A stretch of DNA of 64,000 nt from Pseudomonas yangonensis (GCF_009932725.1 NZ_BLJU01000002.1:682001-746000); one strand, 5' to 3'. Numbered from the stretch's first letter, positions 16,981 through 27,190 are shown. A program made the numbers and translations. The notes: generated by a model from the letters alone, not told the origin.

Positions 16981-17889
16981 ATGAGCCTGGCGCTGATCAC
17001 CTGCGCCGGTGTGGCGCTGGACGCCGTGCTGGGCGAGCCACGCCGCGCGCATCCGCTGGTGGCCTTCGGGCGCCTGGCCGATCGCCTGGAGCAGCGTTTC
17101 AACCCGGCCGGTGGTGGCTGGCGCAGCCATGGCGTCACCGCCTGGTGCCTGGCAGTACTGCCGCTGACCCTGCTCACCTGGCTGCTGGTGCAGATCAGCG
17201 GGTTGGGCTGGGCGGTGGAGATCTTCGCCCTGTATTTCGCCATTGGCCTGCGCAGTCTTTACGAGCACGCGCAGCCGGTGGCCCGCGCGCTGCGTCTGGG
17301 GGATCTGCAACTGGCACGCGAGCGGGTCGGCTGGATGGTCAGCCGCAACACCGCCGAGCTGGACGCCACCGGCGTGGCCCGCGCCGGTACCGAGTCGGTG
17401 CTGGAGAACGGTTCCGATGCGGTATTCGCTGCCTTGTTCTGGTTCATCGTCGCCGGTGCGCCCGGCGTGGTGCTGTACCGCCTGAGCAACACCCTGGACG
17501 CCATGTGGGGCTATCGCAACGAGCGCTTCGAGCGCTTCGGCTGGGCGGCGGCGAAGATCGATGACCTACTCAATTACGTCCCGGCGCGCCTGGTGGCGCT
17601 GACCTATGCGCTGCTCGGGAATACCCTTCTGGCGCTGCGCTGCTGGCGCCGGCAGGCACCGTTGTGGGACAGTCCCAATGCTGGCCCGGTGATGGCCGCT
17701 GGTGCCGGCAGCCTGCGAGTGAGTCTGGGCGGCGCCGCCGAATACCACGGCGAGCTGCATGAGCGCCCGCAGCTGGGCGAGGGCCCGGCGCCGCGCGCGC
17801 GGGATATCGAACGGGCGATGAACCGGGTCGTTGCCGGCGTTGGCCTGTGGTTGCTGTGCCTGATGATCTGGGAGGTACTGGGTGCTTGA
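16981..17889 (+). CDS. cbiB: Adenosylcobinamide-phosphate synthase (CbiB/CobD)
   Basis: A 302-residue inner-membrane protein that attaches (R)-1-amino-2-propanol phosphate to adenosylcobyric acid. Hydrophobic segments lie near 2-20, 52-90 and 280-300. Conserved segments are [19 protein letters not shown] at the start, [20 protein letters not shown] and [13 protein letters not shown], and [30 protein letters not shown] sequence in the middle. In the Pseudomonas/Rhizobium naming this gene is cobD; cbiB avoids confusion with the decarboxylase. Its TGA overlaps the next GTG start by 8 bases. Confidence 0.94.
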   Translation: MSLALITCAGVALDAVLGEPRRAHPLVAFGRLADRLEQRFNPAGGGWRSHGVTAWCLAVLPLTLLTWLLVQISGLGWAVEIFALYFAIGLRSLYEHAQPVARALRLGDLQLARERVGWMVSRNTAELDATGVARAGTESVLENGSDAVFAALFWFIVAGAPGVVLYRLSNTLDAMWGYRNERFERFGWAAAKIDDLLNYVPARLVALTYALLGNTLLALRCWRRQAPLWDSPNAGPVMAAGAGSLRVSLGGAAEYHGELHERPQLGEGPAPRARDIERAMNRVVAGVGLWLLCLMIWEVLGA

Positions 17890-18892
17890 ACACGGAGGTC
17901 GACTGCGCGCGGCGGCGCAGCGCTATGGCATCCCCCTGGAGGACTGGCTGGACCTGTCCACCGGTATCGCCCCCTATGGCTGGGATCTGCCGCCGGTTCC
18001 GGCTCAGGCCTGGGCGCGGTTGCCTGAGATCAACGATGGCCTGGAGGCGGCCGCGCGCGATTATTACGGCGCCGCCAGGCTGTTGCCGGTGGCCGGTTCG
18101 CAGGCGGCGATCCAGGCTCTGCCACGCCTGCGCACGCACAGCAGCGTGGGCATCCTCGCACCGACCTACGCCGAGCATGCCGCGGCCTGGCGCCGCGAGG
18201 GCCATCGCATCACCAAGCTCAGCGAAGGCTCGGTGCATCGCGCGCTGCCGCAGCTCGACGTGCTGCTGGTGGTCAATCCCAACAACCCGACCGGGCGCCT
18301 GATCGAGCCGGCGCGCCTGCTCGACTGGCACGACGAGCTGGCCGAGCGCGGCGGCTGGCTGGTGGTCGACGAAGCCTTCATCGACTGCACGCCGCAGCAC
18401 AGCCTGGCGGCCTACAGCGACATGCCGGGGCTGATCGTGCTGCGCTCGTTCGGCAAGTTCTTCGGTCTGGCCGGCCTGCGTCTGGGCTTCGTCCTGGCGG
18501 AGCAGGCCTTGCTGGATGAGCTGGAAGCGCTGCTCGGGCCCTGGGCGGTCAGCGGTCCGGCGCGCAGCATCGCTCGCCAGCTGCTTGCTGACAGCGCCGG
18601 GCAGCGCCGCCAGCGCGAGCGTTTGCTGGCCGATGGTGAGCGTCTGGCGGCGCTGCTGCGCGACTGCGGCCTGCCGCCTACCGGCGGTTCGGCACTGTTC
18701 CAGTTCTGCTGCACGCGCCGCGCGGTGCCCTGCATGGAGCTGCTGGCGCGACGCGGCATTCTGATCAGGCTGTTCGCCGAGCTGGACAGCCTGCGCTTCG
18801 GCCTGCCGGCAGACGAGGCCGGCTGGTTGCGCCTGGAGCAGGGCTTGCTGGACTGCGCGCCGATCCTCGCCAGCCTCGAGGAAACCTCCTGA
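17882..18892 (+). CDS. cobC: Threonine-phosphate decarboxylase (CobC/CobD)
   Basis: A 336-residue class I/II PLP aminotransferase-fold enzyme making (R)-1-amino-2-propanol phosphate from L-threonine phosphate. It starts at GTG 17882 (reads MLEHGGRL), inside the end of cbiB. The PLP lysine is Lys192 in [27 protein letters not shown] and [10 protein letters not shown] are the cofactor-binding segments. The gene is named cobC in Pseudomonas usage and cobD in Salmonella usage. It supplies the linker used by the gene before it. Confidence 0.92.
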   Translation: MLEHGGRLRAAAQRYGIPLEDWLDLSTGIAPYGWDLPPVPAQAWARLPEINDGLEAAARDYYGAARLLPVAGSQAAIQALPRLRTHSSVGILAPTYAEHAAAWRREGHRITKLSEGSVHRALPQLDVLLVVNPNNPTGRLIEPARLLDWHDELAERGGWLVVDEAFIDCTPQHSLAAYSDMPGLIVLRSFGKFFGLAGLRLGFVLAEQALLDELEALLGPWAVSGPARSIARQLLADSAGQRRQRERLLADGERLAALLRDCGLPPTGGSALFQFCCTRRAVPCMELLARRGILIRLFAELDSLRFGLPADEAGWLRLEQGLLDCAPILASLEETS

Positions 18893-20361
18893 TGCCAACC
18901 CTGATGGTGCAGGGCACCACTTCCGATGCCGGCAAGAGCACCCTGGTGACGGCACTGTGCCGCTGGGCGCGGCGCCAGGGCGTGTCCGTGGCGCCATTCA
19001 AACCGCAGAACATGGCGCTCAACTCGGCGGTGACCGCCGATGGTGGCGAGATCGGTCGGGCCCAGGCGGTACAGGCGCAGGCCGCCGGCCTGGCGCCGCA
19101 CACCGACATGAACCCGGTGCTGCTCAAGCCCAACAGCGACATGGGCGCCCAGGTGATCATCCACGGCCGCGCCATCGGCAACATGCAGGCGCTGACCTAC
19201 CACGGCTACAAGCCGGTGGCCATGACGGCAGTGCTGGAGTCCCATGCGCGGCTGGTCGAGCGCCACCAGCTGGTGCTGGTCGAAGGCGCCGGTTCGCCGG
19301 CCGAGATCAACCTGCGCGCCGGTGACATCGCCAACATGGGCTTCGCCGAGGCGGTAGACTGTCCGGTGATTCTGATCGCCGACATCGACAAGGGCGGCGT
19401 GTTCGCCCATCTGGTCGGCACCCTGGAGTTGCTCAGCCCCAGCGAACAGGCGCGGATCAGGGGCTTCGTGATCAATCGTTTTCGCGGCGATATCGCCCTG
19501 CTCGAACCGGGGCTGGATTGGCTGGAGCAGCGTACCGGCAAGCCGGTGCTCGGCGTGCTGCCGTACCTGACGGATTTTCACCTGGAAGCCGAGGACGCCG
19601 TCGATACCCGTCAGCAGGCCAAGAGCGCGCAGGCGCTGAGCGTGGTGGTGCCGGTGCTGCCGCGCATCAGCAACCATACCGATTTCGACCCGCTGCGCCT
19701 GCATCCGCAGGTGCAGCTGACCTTCGTCGGGCCGGGCCAGGCCATCCCGCCGGCCGACCTGATCATCCTGCCCGGCTCCAAGAGCGTGCGCGCCGACCTC
19801 GCCCGGCTGCGCGAGCAGGGCTGGGACACGGCCATCGCCCGCCATCTGCGCTATGGCGGCAAACTGCTGGGCATCTGCGGCGGCCTGCAGATGCTCGGTC
19901 GGCAGATTCACGACCCGCATGGCCTGGAAGGCGCTGCCGGCAGCAGCGAGGGCCTCGGCCTGCTGGATTTCGAGACGCTGCTGGAGCCGGAGAAACAGTT
20001 GCGCAACGTGCGTGGCCAGCTGTGCCTGGAGCAGGCGCAGGTCAGCGGTTACGAGATTCACGCTGGCGTCAGTCGCGGGCCGGGCCTCAATGGCGCCGTG
20101 CAGCTTGACGACGGCCGCAGTGACGGCGGACTCAGCGCCGACGGCCAGGTGCTCGGCACCTACCTGCATGGCCTGTTCGAGCAGCCTTCGGCGTTCGCTG
20201 CGCTACTGCGCTGGGCGGGCTTGGATGAGGTGGAACAGGTGGACTATCAGGCGCTGCGCGAGCGCGATATCGAGCGCCTGGCCGACCAGGTGGAACTGCA
20301 CCTGGATAGCGAAAAACTCAAAGTGCTTTGCGGCCTATCGGTAGAAATGAATGCGGATTGA
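18892..20361 (+). CDS. cobQ: Cobyric acid synthase
   Basis: A 489-residue glutamine-dependent amidase that converts adenosylcobyrinic a,c-diamide to adenosylcobyric acid (side chains b, d, e, g). The N-terminal ATPase domain begins [40 protein letters not shown] and [14 protein letters not shown] are diagnostic of CobQ rather than CobB. The amidotransferase nucleophile is Cys329 in [12 protein letters not shown], and the histidine lies in GTYLHGLFE. The overlap with the previous stop is one base (TGATG). Confidence 0.96.
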   Translation: MPTLMVQGTTSDAGKSTLVTALCRWARRQGVSVAPFKPQNMALNSAVTADGGEIGRAQAVQAQAAGLAPHTDMNPVLLKPNSDMGAQVIIHGRAIGNMQALTYHGYKPVAMTAVLESHARLVERHQLVLVEGAGSPAEINLRAGDIANMGFAEAVDCPVILIADIDKGGVFAHLVGTLELLSPSEQARIRGFVINRFRGDIALLEPGLDWLEQRTGKPVLGVLPYLTDFHLEAEDAVDTRQQAKSAQALSVVVPVLPRISNHTDFDPLRLHPQVQLTFVGPGQAIPPADLIILPGSKSVRADLARLREQGWDTAIARHLRYGGKLLGICGGLQMLGRQIHDPHGLEGAAGSSEGLGLLDFETLLEPEKQLRNVRGQLCLEQAQVSGYEIHAGVSRGPGLNGAVQLDDGRSDGGLSADGQVLGTYLHGLFEQPSAFAALLRWAGLDEVEQVDYQALRERDIERLADQVELHLDSEKLKVLCGLSVEMNAD

Positions 20362-20364
20362 ATC

Positions 20365-20886
20365 ATGCTTGAACTGATTCTCGGCGGTGCCCGTTCCGGC
20401 AAGAGCCGCCTGGCCGAAAAACTGGCCGACGAGTCCGGGCTGGAGGTGGTTTACATCGCCACCAGCCAGCCGCTCGACGGCGAGATGAACCAGCGCGTTG
20501 CCCAGCATCGCGCGCGGCGTCCGGCGCACTGGGCGCTGGTGGAGGAGCCGCTGGCACTGGCCCGTGTGCTGCAAGAGCAGGCCGCCTCCGGTCGCTGCCT
20601 GCTGGTGGACTGCCTGACCCTGTGGCTGACCAACCTGCTGATGCTGGAGGACGCGCAGCGCCTGGATGCCGAGCGCGAGGCGCTGCTCGCTTGTGTAGAG
20701 CGATTACCCGGCCGCATTCTGCTGGTTAGCAACGAAACCGGCCTGGGCGTGGTGCCACTGGGCGAACTCACCCGTCGTTATGTCGATGAGGCCGGCTGGC
20801 TGCACCAGGCCCTGGCCGAACGCAGCCAGCGCGTGCTGTTCACCGTCGCCGGTCTGCCGATGACCCTCAAGGGAGATGCCCTATGA
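20365..20886 (+). CDS. cobU: Adenosylcobinamide kinase/guanylyltransferase
   Basis: A 173-residue bifunctional enzyme (CobU/CobP) that phosphorylates adenosylcobinamide and then transfers GMP to give adenosylcobinamide-GDP. It has P-loop GGARSGKS (7-14), [23 protein letters not shown] with the guanylylated-histidine region, [13 protein letters not shown], and [20 protein letters not shown]. Its 3' end overlaps cobT by 4 bases (ATGA). It is called cobP in Pseudomonas nomenclature. Confidence 0.95.
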   Translation: MLELILGGARSGKSRLAEKLADESGLEVVYIATSQPLDGEMNQRVAQHRARRPAHWALVEEPLALARVLQEQAASGRCLLVDCLTLWLTNLLMLEDAQRLDAEREALLACVERLPGRILLVSNETGLGVVPLGELTRRYVDEAGWLHQALAERSQRVLFTVAGLPMTLKGDAL

Positions 20887-21938
20887 GTCTGCAATGGTGG
20901 CAGGGGCCGTGCCAACCGCTCGACCACGTGGCCCGGACCAAGGCTGAAAACCGCCAGCAGCAGTTGACCAAGCCCGCCGGTTCGCTGGGGCGTCTGGAAA
21001 AATTGGCCATTCATCTGGCCGCGCTGCAGGGGCGCGAAAGGCCCAGCCTGGACAAACTGTGGATCGCCATTTTCGCTGGCGACCACGGCGTGGTGGCCGA
21101 AGGTATTTCTGCCTACCCGCAGGCGGTGACCGGGCAGATGCTGGCCAACTTCGTCAGCGGCGGTGCGGCCATCAGCGTATTGGCGCGTCAGCTGGACGCG
21201 GCGCTGGAGGTGATCGACCTGGGCACCGCCGAGCCGCTGCCGCCGTTGCCTGGCGTACGCCACCTGCAAGTGGGTGCTGGTACCCGGAACTTCACCCAAG
21301 GCCCTGCCATGACCCTGGCTCAGGCGATGATCTGCCTGGAGGCGGGGCGCGACAGCATTCAGCGCGCCCGTGCTATCGGGTGCGACCTGTTCGTGGGCGG
21401 CGAGATGGGCATTGGCAATACCACGGCGGCAGCGGCGCTGGCCTGCTGGCTGCTGGATTGCCCGGCGAGCGAACTGGCCGGCCCCGGCACCGGCCTGGAT
21501 GGCGCAGGTGTGGCGCACAAGGCGCGGGTGATCGATGCGGCGTTGGCCCTGCACCGGGCGCAGATCGGCGACCCCTTGCAAGCGCTGGTCCACCTCGGTG
21601 GCTTCGAAATCGCTGCGCTTACCGGGGCATACCTGGCCGCCGCGCAGCAGGGCATCGCCGTTTTGGTCGACGGCTTTATCTGCAGCGTCGCGGCCTTGCT
21701 GGCGGTGCGCCTCAACCCCGCCTGCCGCCAATGGCTGCTGTTCGCCCATCACGGCGCCGAGCCGGGTCATGTGCGCGTGCTGCAGGCATTGGGCGCCGAA
21801 CCTTTGCTGGAGTTGGGGCTGCGCCTGGGCGAGGGCAGCGGCGCGGCGCTGGCGGTGCCGGTGTTACGCCTGGCCTGCGCATTGCACGGGCAGATGGCGA
21901 CATTCGCCGAGGCCGCGGTAGCCGAGAGGCCGCGTTGA
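20883..21938 (+). CDS. cobT: DMB phosphoribosyltransferase (CobT)
   Basis: A 351-residue nicotinate-nucleotide:dimethylbenzimidazole phosphoribosyltransferase that activates the lower ligand to alpha-ribazole phosphate. Family parts: [19 protein letters not shown] at the start, [34 protein letters not shown], and [13 protein letters not shown]. The catalytic glutamate is expected near the C-terminus, in [12 protein letters not shown]. It uses the product of bluB. It is named cobU in older Pseudomonas usage. The stop overlaps the next start. Confidence 0.95.
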   Translation: MSLQWWQGPCQPLDHVARTKAENRQQQLTKPAGSLGRLEKLAIHLAALQGRERPSLDKLWIAIFAGDHGVVAEGISAYPQAVTGQMLANFVSGGAAISVLARQLDAALEVIDLGTAEPLPPLPGVRHLQVGAGTRNFTQGPAMTLAQAMICLEAGRDSIQRARAIGCDLFVGGEMGIGNTTAAAALACWLLDCPASELAGPGTGLDGAGVAHKARVIDAALALHRAQIGDPLQALVHLGGFEIAALTGAYLAAAQQGIAVLVDGFICSVAALLAVRLNPACRQWLLFAHHGAEPGHVRVLQALGAEPLLELGLRLGEGSGAALAVPVLRLACALHGQMATFAEAAVAERPR

Positions 21939-22510
21939 TGCTGCAGCTCGAATTGCTGCGCCACGGCGAAACCGAGCAGGGGGGCGGGCTACGCGGCAGC
22001 CTCGATGATGCGCTGACCGAGCAGGGCTGGACACAGCTGCGCGCCGCCGTGCAGGGAGCGGGGCCCTGGGATCGGCTGATCAGCTCGCCGCTGCAGCGTT
22101 GCGCGCGTTTCGCCGAGGAAGTGGCGGCGGCTCATGGATTGCCGCTGCACTACGAGCCGGGCCTGCAGGAGCTGCATTTCGGCGACTGGGAAGGGCGTAG
22201 CGCCGCGCAGCTGATGGAAACTCATGCCGAGGCGCTGGGCCAGTTCTGGGCTGACCCTTACGCCTTCACACCACCTAACGGCGAGCCGCTGCTGCAGTTC
22301 GAGGCCCGCGTGTTGGCCGCGCTGCAGCGCCTGGTGCAGGCGTATGCCGGTCAGCGTCTGCTGCTGGTGACCCATGGTGGGGTGATGCGTCTGCTGCTGG
22401 CACGTGCCCGCGGCTTGCCGCGCCAGGACCTGCTGCAAGTCAACGTCGGCTATGCCCAACGCTTTCGCCTGAGCCTGGACGCAGACGGACGCCTGGCGGA
22501 GCTGCCATGA
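21938..22510 (+). CDS. Alpha-ribazole phosphatase (histidine phosphatase family)
   Basis: A 190-residue phosphoglycerate-mutase-fold phosphatase. The ATG at 21938 overlaps the cobT TGA. The catalytic RHGET lies in LELLRHGETEQGG, and the second histidine in LLVTHGGVMRLLLA. SSPLQRCARFAEEVA is also standard. Placed between cobT and cobS, it most likely removes phosphate from alpha-ribazole 5'-phosphate, or from the cobalamin phosphate after ligation. Called cobC in Salmonella; the symbol is left blank to avoid a clash with the gene at 17882. Confidence 0.9.
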   Translation: MLQLELLRHGETEQGGGLRGSLDDALTEQGWTQLRAAVQGAGPWDRLISSPLQRCARFAEEVAAAHGLPLHYEPGLQELHFGDWEGRSAAQLMETHAEALGQFWADPYAFTPPNGEPLLQFEARVLAALQRLVQAYAGQRLLLVTHGGVMRLLLARARGLPRQDLLQVNVGYAQRFRLSLDADGRLAELP

Positions 22511-23238
22511 TTGCACTGCTGATCGCCTTGCAGTTCCTCACCCGCCTGCCGGTCAGCCTGCCGGGCATGCCGACGCCCGAGCAGATCGGCCGTTCGCTGC
22601 TCTGGTATCCGGTCGTTGGCTTGCTGCTCGGTCTGCTGCTGTGGGGCGCGCATCTGCTGTTGGGGCAGACCTCGGCCCTATTGCAGGCTGCGATCATTCT
22701 GGCGCTGTGGGTGGGGCTGAGCGGCGGGCTGCATCTGGACGGTCTGGCCGACACTGCCGACGCCTGGGTGGGCGGCTTCGGCGACCGCGAGCGCACCCTG
22801 ACGATCATGAAAGACCCGTGCAGCGGGCCGATTGCCGTGGTGGTGCTGGTGCTACTGCTGTTGCTCAAATTCGCCGCGCTGCTGATCCTGTTACAGGCCG
22901 GGAAGGGCGCCTATCTGCTGCTGCTGCCCTGGTTAGGGCGCAGCCTGCTGCCGCTGCTGCTGGCAACCACACCCTATGTGCGCGCCGGCGGTCTGGGGCA
23001 GGCGCTGGTCGATCATCTGCCGCGCAGGCAGTTGCCCTGGGTGCTGGGTGGGCATGTGGCGGCCATGTTGCTGCTGGGCTGGGGTGCATTTATTGCCCTG
23101 GCCACGGCCCTGGCACTGTTCGTCTGGCTGCGCCGCGCGCTGTTACGGCGCCTGGGCGGCACTACGGGCGATACCGCCGGTGCTCTGGTCGAGTTGGCCG
23201 AGTGTGCTGCGCTGTTGGCTCTGGCATTGAGCCTCTAA
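22507..23238 (+). CDS. cobS: Adenosylcobinamide-GDP ribazoletransferase
   Basis: A 243-residue integral membrane cobalamin synthase (CobS/CobV) joining adenosylcobinamide-GDP and alpha-ribazole. Conserved: LQFLTRLPV near the N-terminus, SGGLHLDGLADTADAWVGG with the metal-binding acidic residues, and MKDPCSGPIAVV. Several Leu/Ala-rich transmembrane helices fill residues about 30-70, 105-165 and 180-240. It is the last gene of the riboswitch-led operon, with an ATGA overlap to the previous gene. No clear terminator follows before the MarR gene. Confidence 0.94.
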   Translation: MIALLIALQFLTRLPVSLPGMPTPEQIGRSLLWYPVVGLLLGLLLWGAHLLLGQTSALLQAAIILALWVGLSGGLHLDGLADTADAWVGGFGDRERTLTIMKDPCSGPIAVVVLVLLLLLKFAALLILLQAGKGAYLLLLPWLGRSLLPLLLATTPYVRAGGLGQALVDHLPRRQLPWVLGGHVAAMLLLGWGAFIALATALALFVWLRRALLRRLGGTTGDTAGALVELAECAALLALALSL

Positions 23239-23309
23239 ACAACTGTTATGGCGACGCACCAGGTAACTGTATGAGTGCCAATCGCTGATGCGGGTATATA
23301 CCTGTATGC

Positions 23310-23714
23310 ATGTTGCCGACTTCCTGTCTCTGCACCCAACTGCGTCGCGCCAGCCGTGGCGTGACCCGCCGATACGACGACGCCCTGGCTGCCGTCGGGC
23401 TCGGTGCCGCGCAGTTTTCCCTGTTGCGCCACGTACAGCGGCTCGGACAGCCGAGCATTTCAGTGCTGGCCGAGGCCATGGGCCTGGATCGCAGTACCCT
23501 GGGTCGCAATCTGCGGGTGCTACAGGAGCAGGAGTTGCTGCAGCTGGGAGAAGGGCGCGATTTGCGTGCTCGCGAGGTACGGCTCACAGAGGCCGGCCTG
23601 CAACGTATCGAACAGGCGCTGCCGCTGTGGGAACAGGTGCAGCGTGAGCTGAATGGTCGGCTCGGCGAGGATCGCCGCGCCGAACTGATGGCTTTGCTCG
23701 ACCAATTGGCCTGA
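23310..23714 (+). CDS. MarR-family transcriptional regulator
   Basis: A 134-residue winged-helix regulator. DNA-recognition part: SVLAEAMGLDRSTLGRNLRVLQ; the wing is RDLRAREVRLTEAG. Cys4/Cys6 near the N-terminus (LPTSCLCTQL) might sense oxidants or ligands, but this is a guess. I chose ATG 23310. A perfect 10-bp palindrome GGTATATACC (23293-23302) lies just ahead of the start and could be an autoregulatory site. It lies 53 bases ahead of an MFS exporter gene on the same strand, a common regulator-transporter pair. Confidence 0.9.
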   Translation: MLPTSCLCTQLRRASRGVTRRYDDALAAVGLGAAQFSLLRHVQRLGQPSISVLAEAMGLDRSTLGRNLRVLQEQELLQLGEGRDLRAREVRLTEAGLQRIEQALPLWEQVQRELNGRLGEDRRAELMALLDQLA

Positions 23715-23767
23715 TGGCCCCCTTTACTGCCTGAGCGGCTGCGTGCGGCCGTCTGCTGGAGATCACG

Positions 23768-24973
23768 ATGACAACTGCATGGCGTTCAACCACCTGGCTG
23801 CTGCTCGGCGCCTCGCTGATTCTCGCGCTGTCGCTTGGCACTCGCCATGGTTTCGGCCTGTTCCTGCCGCCGATGAGTGCGGAGTTCGGCTGGGGGCGCG
23901 AGGTATTCGCCTTCGCCATCGCTCTGCAGAACCTGATCTGGGGGCTGGCGCAGCCGGTCACCGGTGCGCTGGCCGACCGCTTCGGCGCGCGCAAGGCCAT
24001 CGTCGTCGGCGGTGTGCTCTATGTACTGGGGTTGCTGTGCATGGGTATGGCGGACTCGCCACTGTCGTTGTCGCTGAGCGCCGGCCTGCTGATCGGTATC
24101 GGTCTGTCCGGTACCTCGTTCTCGGTGATTCTCGGCGTGGTCGGCCGCGCCGTGCCGGTGGAGAAGCGCAGCATGGCCATGGGCATCGCCGCCGCGGCAG
24201 GGTCCTTCGGCCAGTTCGCCATGCTGCCGGGTACGCTGGGGCTGATCGGCTGGCTGGGCTGGTCGGCAGCCTTGTTGGCGCTGGGCCTGCTGGTCGCTCT
24301 GATTCTGCCGCTGGCCGCGATGATCAACGAGACGCCACCACCGGCAAGTACCGGGCCGCAGCAAACGCTGGTCGAGGCGCTGCGCGAGGCGGCCGGGCAT
24401 TCGGGGTTCTGGCTGCTGGCACTGGGCTTCTTCGTCTGCGGCTTCCAGGTGGTGTTCGTTGCCGTGCACCTGCCAGCCTACCTGGTCGATCACCATCTGC
24501 CGGCGCTGACCGGCACCACGGTGCTGGCGCTGGTCGGCCTGTTCAATATCTTCGGCACTTACATCGCCGGCTGGCTGGGCGGGCGCATGGCCAAGCCGCG
24601 CCTGCTCAGCGCCCTGTACCTGCTGCGCGGGGTGGTGATCACGCTGTTCATCGCAGCACCGCTGACGCAGTGGAGCGCCTACCTGTTCGGTATCGCCATG
24701 GGCCTGCTGTGGCTGTCGACCGTGCCGTTGACCAACGGCACGGTGGCGACCCTGTTCGGCGTGCGCAACCTGTCGATGCTCGGCGGCATCGTCTTTTTGT
24801 TCCACCAGCTCGGTTCTTTCCTCGGCGGCTGGCTGGGCGGCTATCTCTATGACACCACCGGCAGTTACGACCTGGTCTGGCAGATTTCCATCGGCCTGAG
24901 CGTGATGGCCGCGGCGCTCAACTGGCCGGTGCGTGAGGTGCCGGTGGCACGCCTGCAGGGGACGCCGGCGTGA
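23768..24973 (+). CDS. MFS transporter
   Basis: A 401-residue permease with about 12 hydrophobic helices. Motif A-like GALADRFGARKAIVVGG lies between helices 2 and 3. The first helix region reads LALSLGTRHGFGLFLPPM. The family includes oxalate/formate-type and monocarboxylate-type carriers; the substrate is not evident. It sits directly behind a MarR regulator and is coupled to a 41-residue membrane peptide by an overlapping GTGA. Regulation by the MarR protein is inferred from position. Confidence 0.9.
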   Translation: MTTAWRSTTWLLLGASLILALSLGTRHGFGLFLPPMSAEFGWGREVFAFAIALQNLIWGLAQPVTGALADRFGARKAIVVGGVLYVLGLLCMGMADSPLSLSLSAGLLIGIGLSGTSFSVILGVVGRAVPVEKRSMAMGIAAAAGSFGQFAMLPGTLGLIGWLGWSAALLALGLLVALILPLAAMINETPPPASTGPQQTLVEALREAAGHSGFWLLALGFFVCGFQVVFVAVHLPAYLVDHHLPALTGTTVLALVGLFNIFGTYIAGWLGGRMAKPRLLSALYLLRGVVITLFIAAPLTQWSAYLFGIAMGLLWLSTVPLTNGTVATLFGVRNLSMLGGIVFLFHQLGSFLGGWLGGYLYDTTGSYDLVWQISIGLSVMAAALNWPVREVPVARLQGTPA

Positions 24974-25095
24974 GCTGCAAGTTGCTGAGGTTCAGCGCCG
25001 TGGCAGTGGGCCTTGGCCTGCTGCTGGCGCTCGCCTGGTGGGGCTGGCGCCAGGGCGGGCTGGCCCTGTTGCAGCTGGGCGTGGGCATTTGCTAG
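24970..25095 (+). CDS. Small membrane peptide coupled to the MFS gene
   Basis: A 41-residue frame starting with GTG at 24970, which overlaps the MFS stop (GTGA), and ending TAG at 25093-25095. The peptide has basic residues at the N-terminus, one hydrophobic stretch (VAVGLGLLLALAWWGW, about 11-26), then RQGGLALLQLGVGIC with a C-terminal cysteine. It would be a single-pass inner-membrane protein. I recall similar small frames behind this transporter in other Pseudomonas. Function unknown. Confidence 0.6.
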   Translation: MSCKLLRFSAVAVGLGLLLALAWWGWRQGGLALLQLGVGIC

Positions 25096-25157
25096 TTGCC
25101 TGGCGCATGCCCTGCGAGTAGCGTGGCAAGACTGCGTTATCGCTCGAGGTCATCGTC

Positions 25158-25709
25158 ATGTCGTTTCATCGTCTTGCCTGCTCCTTGCTGCTCTTCAGTC
25201 TTGCTTTGCCGGCGCTGGCCGCCGAGTGTCCGGCGCTGCTGCAGGGGGAATTGCCCAAGCTGCGTGCCAAGGGTGAGAGCGTCGAACTCTGCCAGTTCGC
25301 CGGCAAGCCGCTGGTGGTGGTCAATACCGCCAGCTTCTGCGGCTTTACCCCACAATTCAAAGGGCTCGAAGCGCTTTATCAGCGTTACAAGGATCAGGGC
25401 CTGGAAGTGCTGGGCGTGCCGTCCGACGACTTTCGCCAGGAATCCGCGGATAGCCAGGAGACGGCTACCGTCTGCTATGTCAACTACGGCGTGACCTTCG
25501 CCATGACTGAGTCGCAACCGGTATCCGGCAAGGCCGCGATTCCCCTGTTCAAGGGGCTGGCCGAGCAGAGCAGGGCGCCGCGCTGGAACTTCTTCAAGTA
25601 CGTGGTCGATCGTCAGGGCAAGGTGGTGGCCAGCTTCTCCAGCCTGACCAAACCGGATGATCCCGAGCTGATCGCTGCCGTCGAGAAGGCCATCGCTTCA
25701 AAGCCCTGA
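25158..25709 (+). CDS. Exported glutathione peroxidase family protein
   Basis: A 183-residue thiol peroxidase. It has a signal peptide (residues 1-21, [10 protein letters not shown]), so it acts in the periplasm, unlike most bacterial homologues. The peroxidatic cysteine is Cys61 in [16 protein letters not shown] encodes it, not a selenocysteine TGA. The aromatic partner lies in [10 protein letters not shown] near 143. Two further cysteines (Cys24, Cys45) and one in TVCYVNYGV might resolve the disulfide. It is likely thioredoxin-linked rather than glutathione-linked, by analogy. It precedes the convergent fadL-type gene. Confidence 0.9.
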   Translation: MSFHRLACSLLLFSLALPALAAECPALLQGELPKLRAKGESVELCQFAGKPLVVVNTASFCGFTPQFKGLEALYQRYKDQGLEVLGVPSDDFRQESADSQETATVCYVNYGVTFAMTESQPVSGKAAIPLFKGLAEQSRAPRWNFFKYVVDRQGKVVASFSSLTKPDDPELIAAVEKAIASKP

Positions 25710-25766
25710 ATTCGCCTAGCTGCGGTAGGGCTAATTCGGCCGTCCCTGGCCGTGTTCCGGATCCGA

Positions 25767-27041
25767 TCAGAAGCGGTAACTGAGCGAAGCACCCAGACCG
25801 TGTGCGCTGTTCTTGTAACGTGCGCGGTAGGTGCCACGGGTATCGCTGGCGTGGTTAACGTCCACCGATTCTTCCTGCAGGTAGGAGTACGCCAGGTCGA
25901 TGGTCATGTCCTGGTTCGGACTCCAGCCCGCGCCGACGCTGAAGATGGTGCGGTCGCCGGACGGCACGCGTGGCGAGCGGTCGACGTTGTTGGTCGGTGA
26001 CTGGTCGATGGCGACCCCGGTACGCAGCGTCCACTGCGGATTGAGCTTGTAAGACAGACCGATCGCATGGGCCCAGGTGTCGTGCCAGTTCTGCTCCTCG
26101 ACGATGGTGGAGAGGTTGGCTGGCAGCGTCGCCGAGTCATTCTCCACGCGGATTTCCTTGAAGCGGCTCCAGCGTGTCCAGGTGCTGCCGAGGTGCAGCG
26201 TGAGGACATCGGTCAGATCGTGGGTGATCGACATATCCACCGACTCGGGGGTGGTCAGGTCGAGATTGGCGTCGTATTTGCCAGCTACGCCAGCCAGAAC
26301 GCCGCTGCCGGAAACGCGGGTATCACCTTCCAACTCGTACTTCACGCGCGAATGGTAGGTCAGACCGGCACGGGTGCCGGGGGTGAACTCGTAGAGCACA
26401 CCGACGTTGAAACCAACGGCAGTGTCGTCGCCCTTGACCTTCACCTTGCCGTCGTTGCTGCCGGGGCTCAGCGGGTTGAGCACCGAGGAGGTCAGCTCCC
26501 CTTCGATATGGTTGAAGGTGGGGCCGAAACCGACCGACAGCTTGTCGTTGAAGCGATAGCTCAAGGTCGGCTGCACGGTGATTACCCGTACATAGCTTTT
26601 ATCGGCGTGATAGCGCCCCTGAAAGTTGCTCTCGTAATCGGTCATCAGACCGAACGGTACGTAGATACCCAGACCGAAGGCGACCTTGTCGTCCAGTGGC
26701 TTGACGTAGTAGCCCATCGGTACGCCGGTCGTCGGCACCATATCGCCGTCATTGCTGCCGGACAGCGCCAAGGGACCTGCGTTGGCGCTGGCGTGGCTGA
26801 TATCGCTCTTGGCATGGATCGCCGCGGCACCGACATAGATCTCGTCGCGCTTGAGGCGCGACATGCCGGCCGGGTTACCGAACACGGTGCTGGCGTCGTC
26901 GGCGGACGACGAGCGCCCGGCGAAGGAGGTGCCCATACCGGAAATGCTCTGTTCGTTGAGGGCGAAGCCGCTGGCGAAGCCATGGCTGGAGGTGGCGGCA
27001 ATGGCGACGGCCAGACCGGTCTTGAGAAGACGTTTGCTCAC
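25767..27041 (-). CDS. FadL-family outer-membrane transporter
   Basis: A 424-residue beta-barrel for long-chain fatty acids or other hydrophobic compounds. It starts at GTG 27041 (SKRLLKTGLAVAIAATSSHG), with AAAGGAGC upstream; the frame is open to 27167. After cleavage near GFA-SGFALNEQS, the N-terminal hatch contains the family pattern SGMGTSFAGRSSSADDASTVFGNPAGMS, including the NPA segment. The barrel strands run to the C-terminal HGLGASLSYRF, ending in Phe as expected for BAM recognition. It follows the peroxidase gene convergently. Confidence 0.93.
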   Translation of the reverse strand: MSKRLLKTGLAVAIAATSSHGFASGFALNEQSISGMGTSFAGRSSSADDASTVFGNPAGMSRLKRDEIYVGAAAIHAKSDISHASANAGPLALSGSNDGDMVPTTGVPMGYYVKPLDDKVAFGLGIYVPFGLMTDYESNFQGRYHADKSYVRVITVQPTLSYRFNDKLSVGFGPTFNHIEGELTSSVLNPLSPGSNDGKVKVKGDDTAVGFNVGVLYEFTPGTRAGLTYHSRVKYELEGDTRVSGSGVLAGVAGKYDANLDLTTPESVDMSITHDLTDVLTLHLGSTWTRWSRFKEIRVENDSATLPANLSTIVEEQNWHDTWAHAIGLSYKLNPQWTLRTGVAIDQSPTNNVDRSPRVPSGDRTIFSVGAGWSPNQDMTIDLAYSYLQEESVDVNHASDTRGTYRARYKNSAHGLGASLSYRF

Positions 27042-27190
27042 GGGGAAGCTCCTTTGGTGAGGCGAGGGGGGCACGCTACAGTTTTTCCTGACCCTTGCCA
27101 AGACGCTGAAGTTCCCGAAATAGAGCGTATTGTCGGACAATTGGCGTAGATTTGTGCAGAACTTCATCCGGTGTATTTCTGACGGATTGG

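Noticed and set aside
25338..25346. Selenocysteine in the glutathione peroxidase
   Set aside because: The active-site codon is TGC (cysteine), not TGA, and no SECIS-like need arises.
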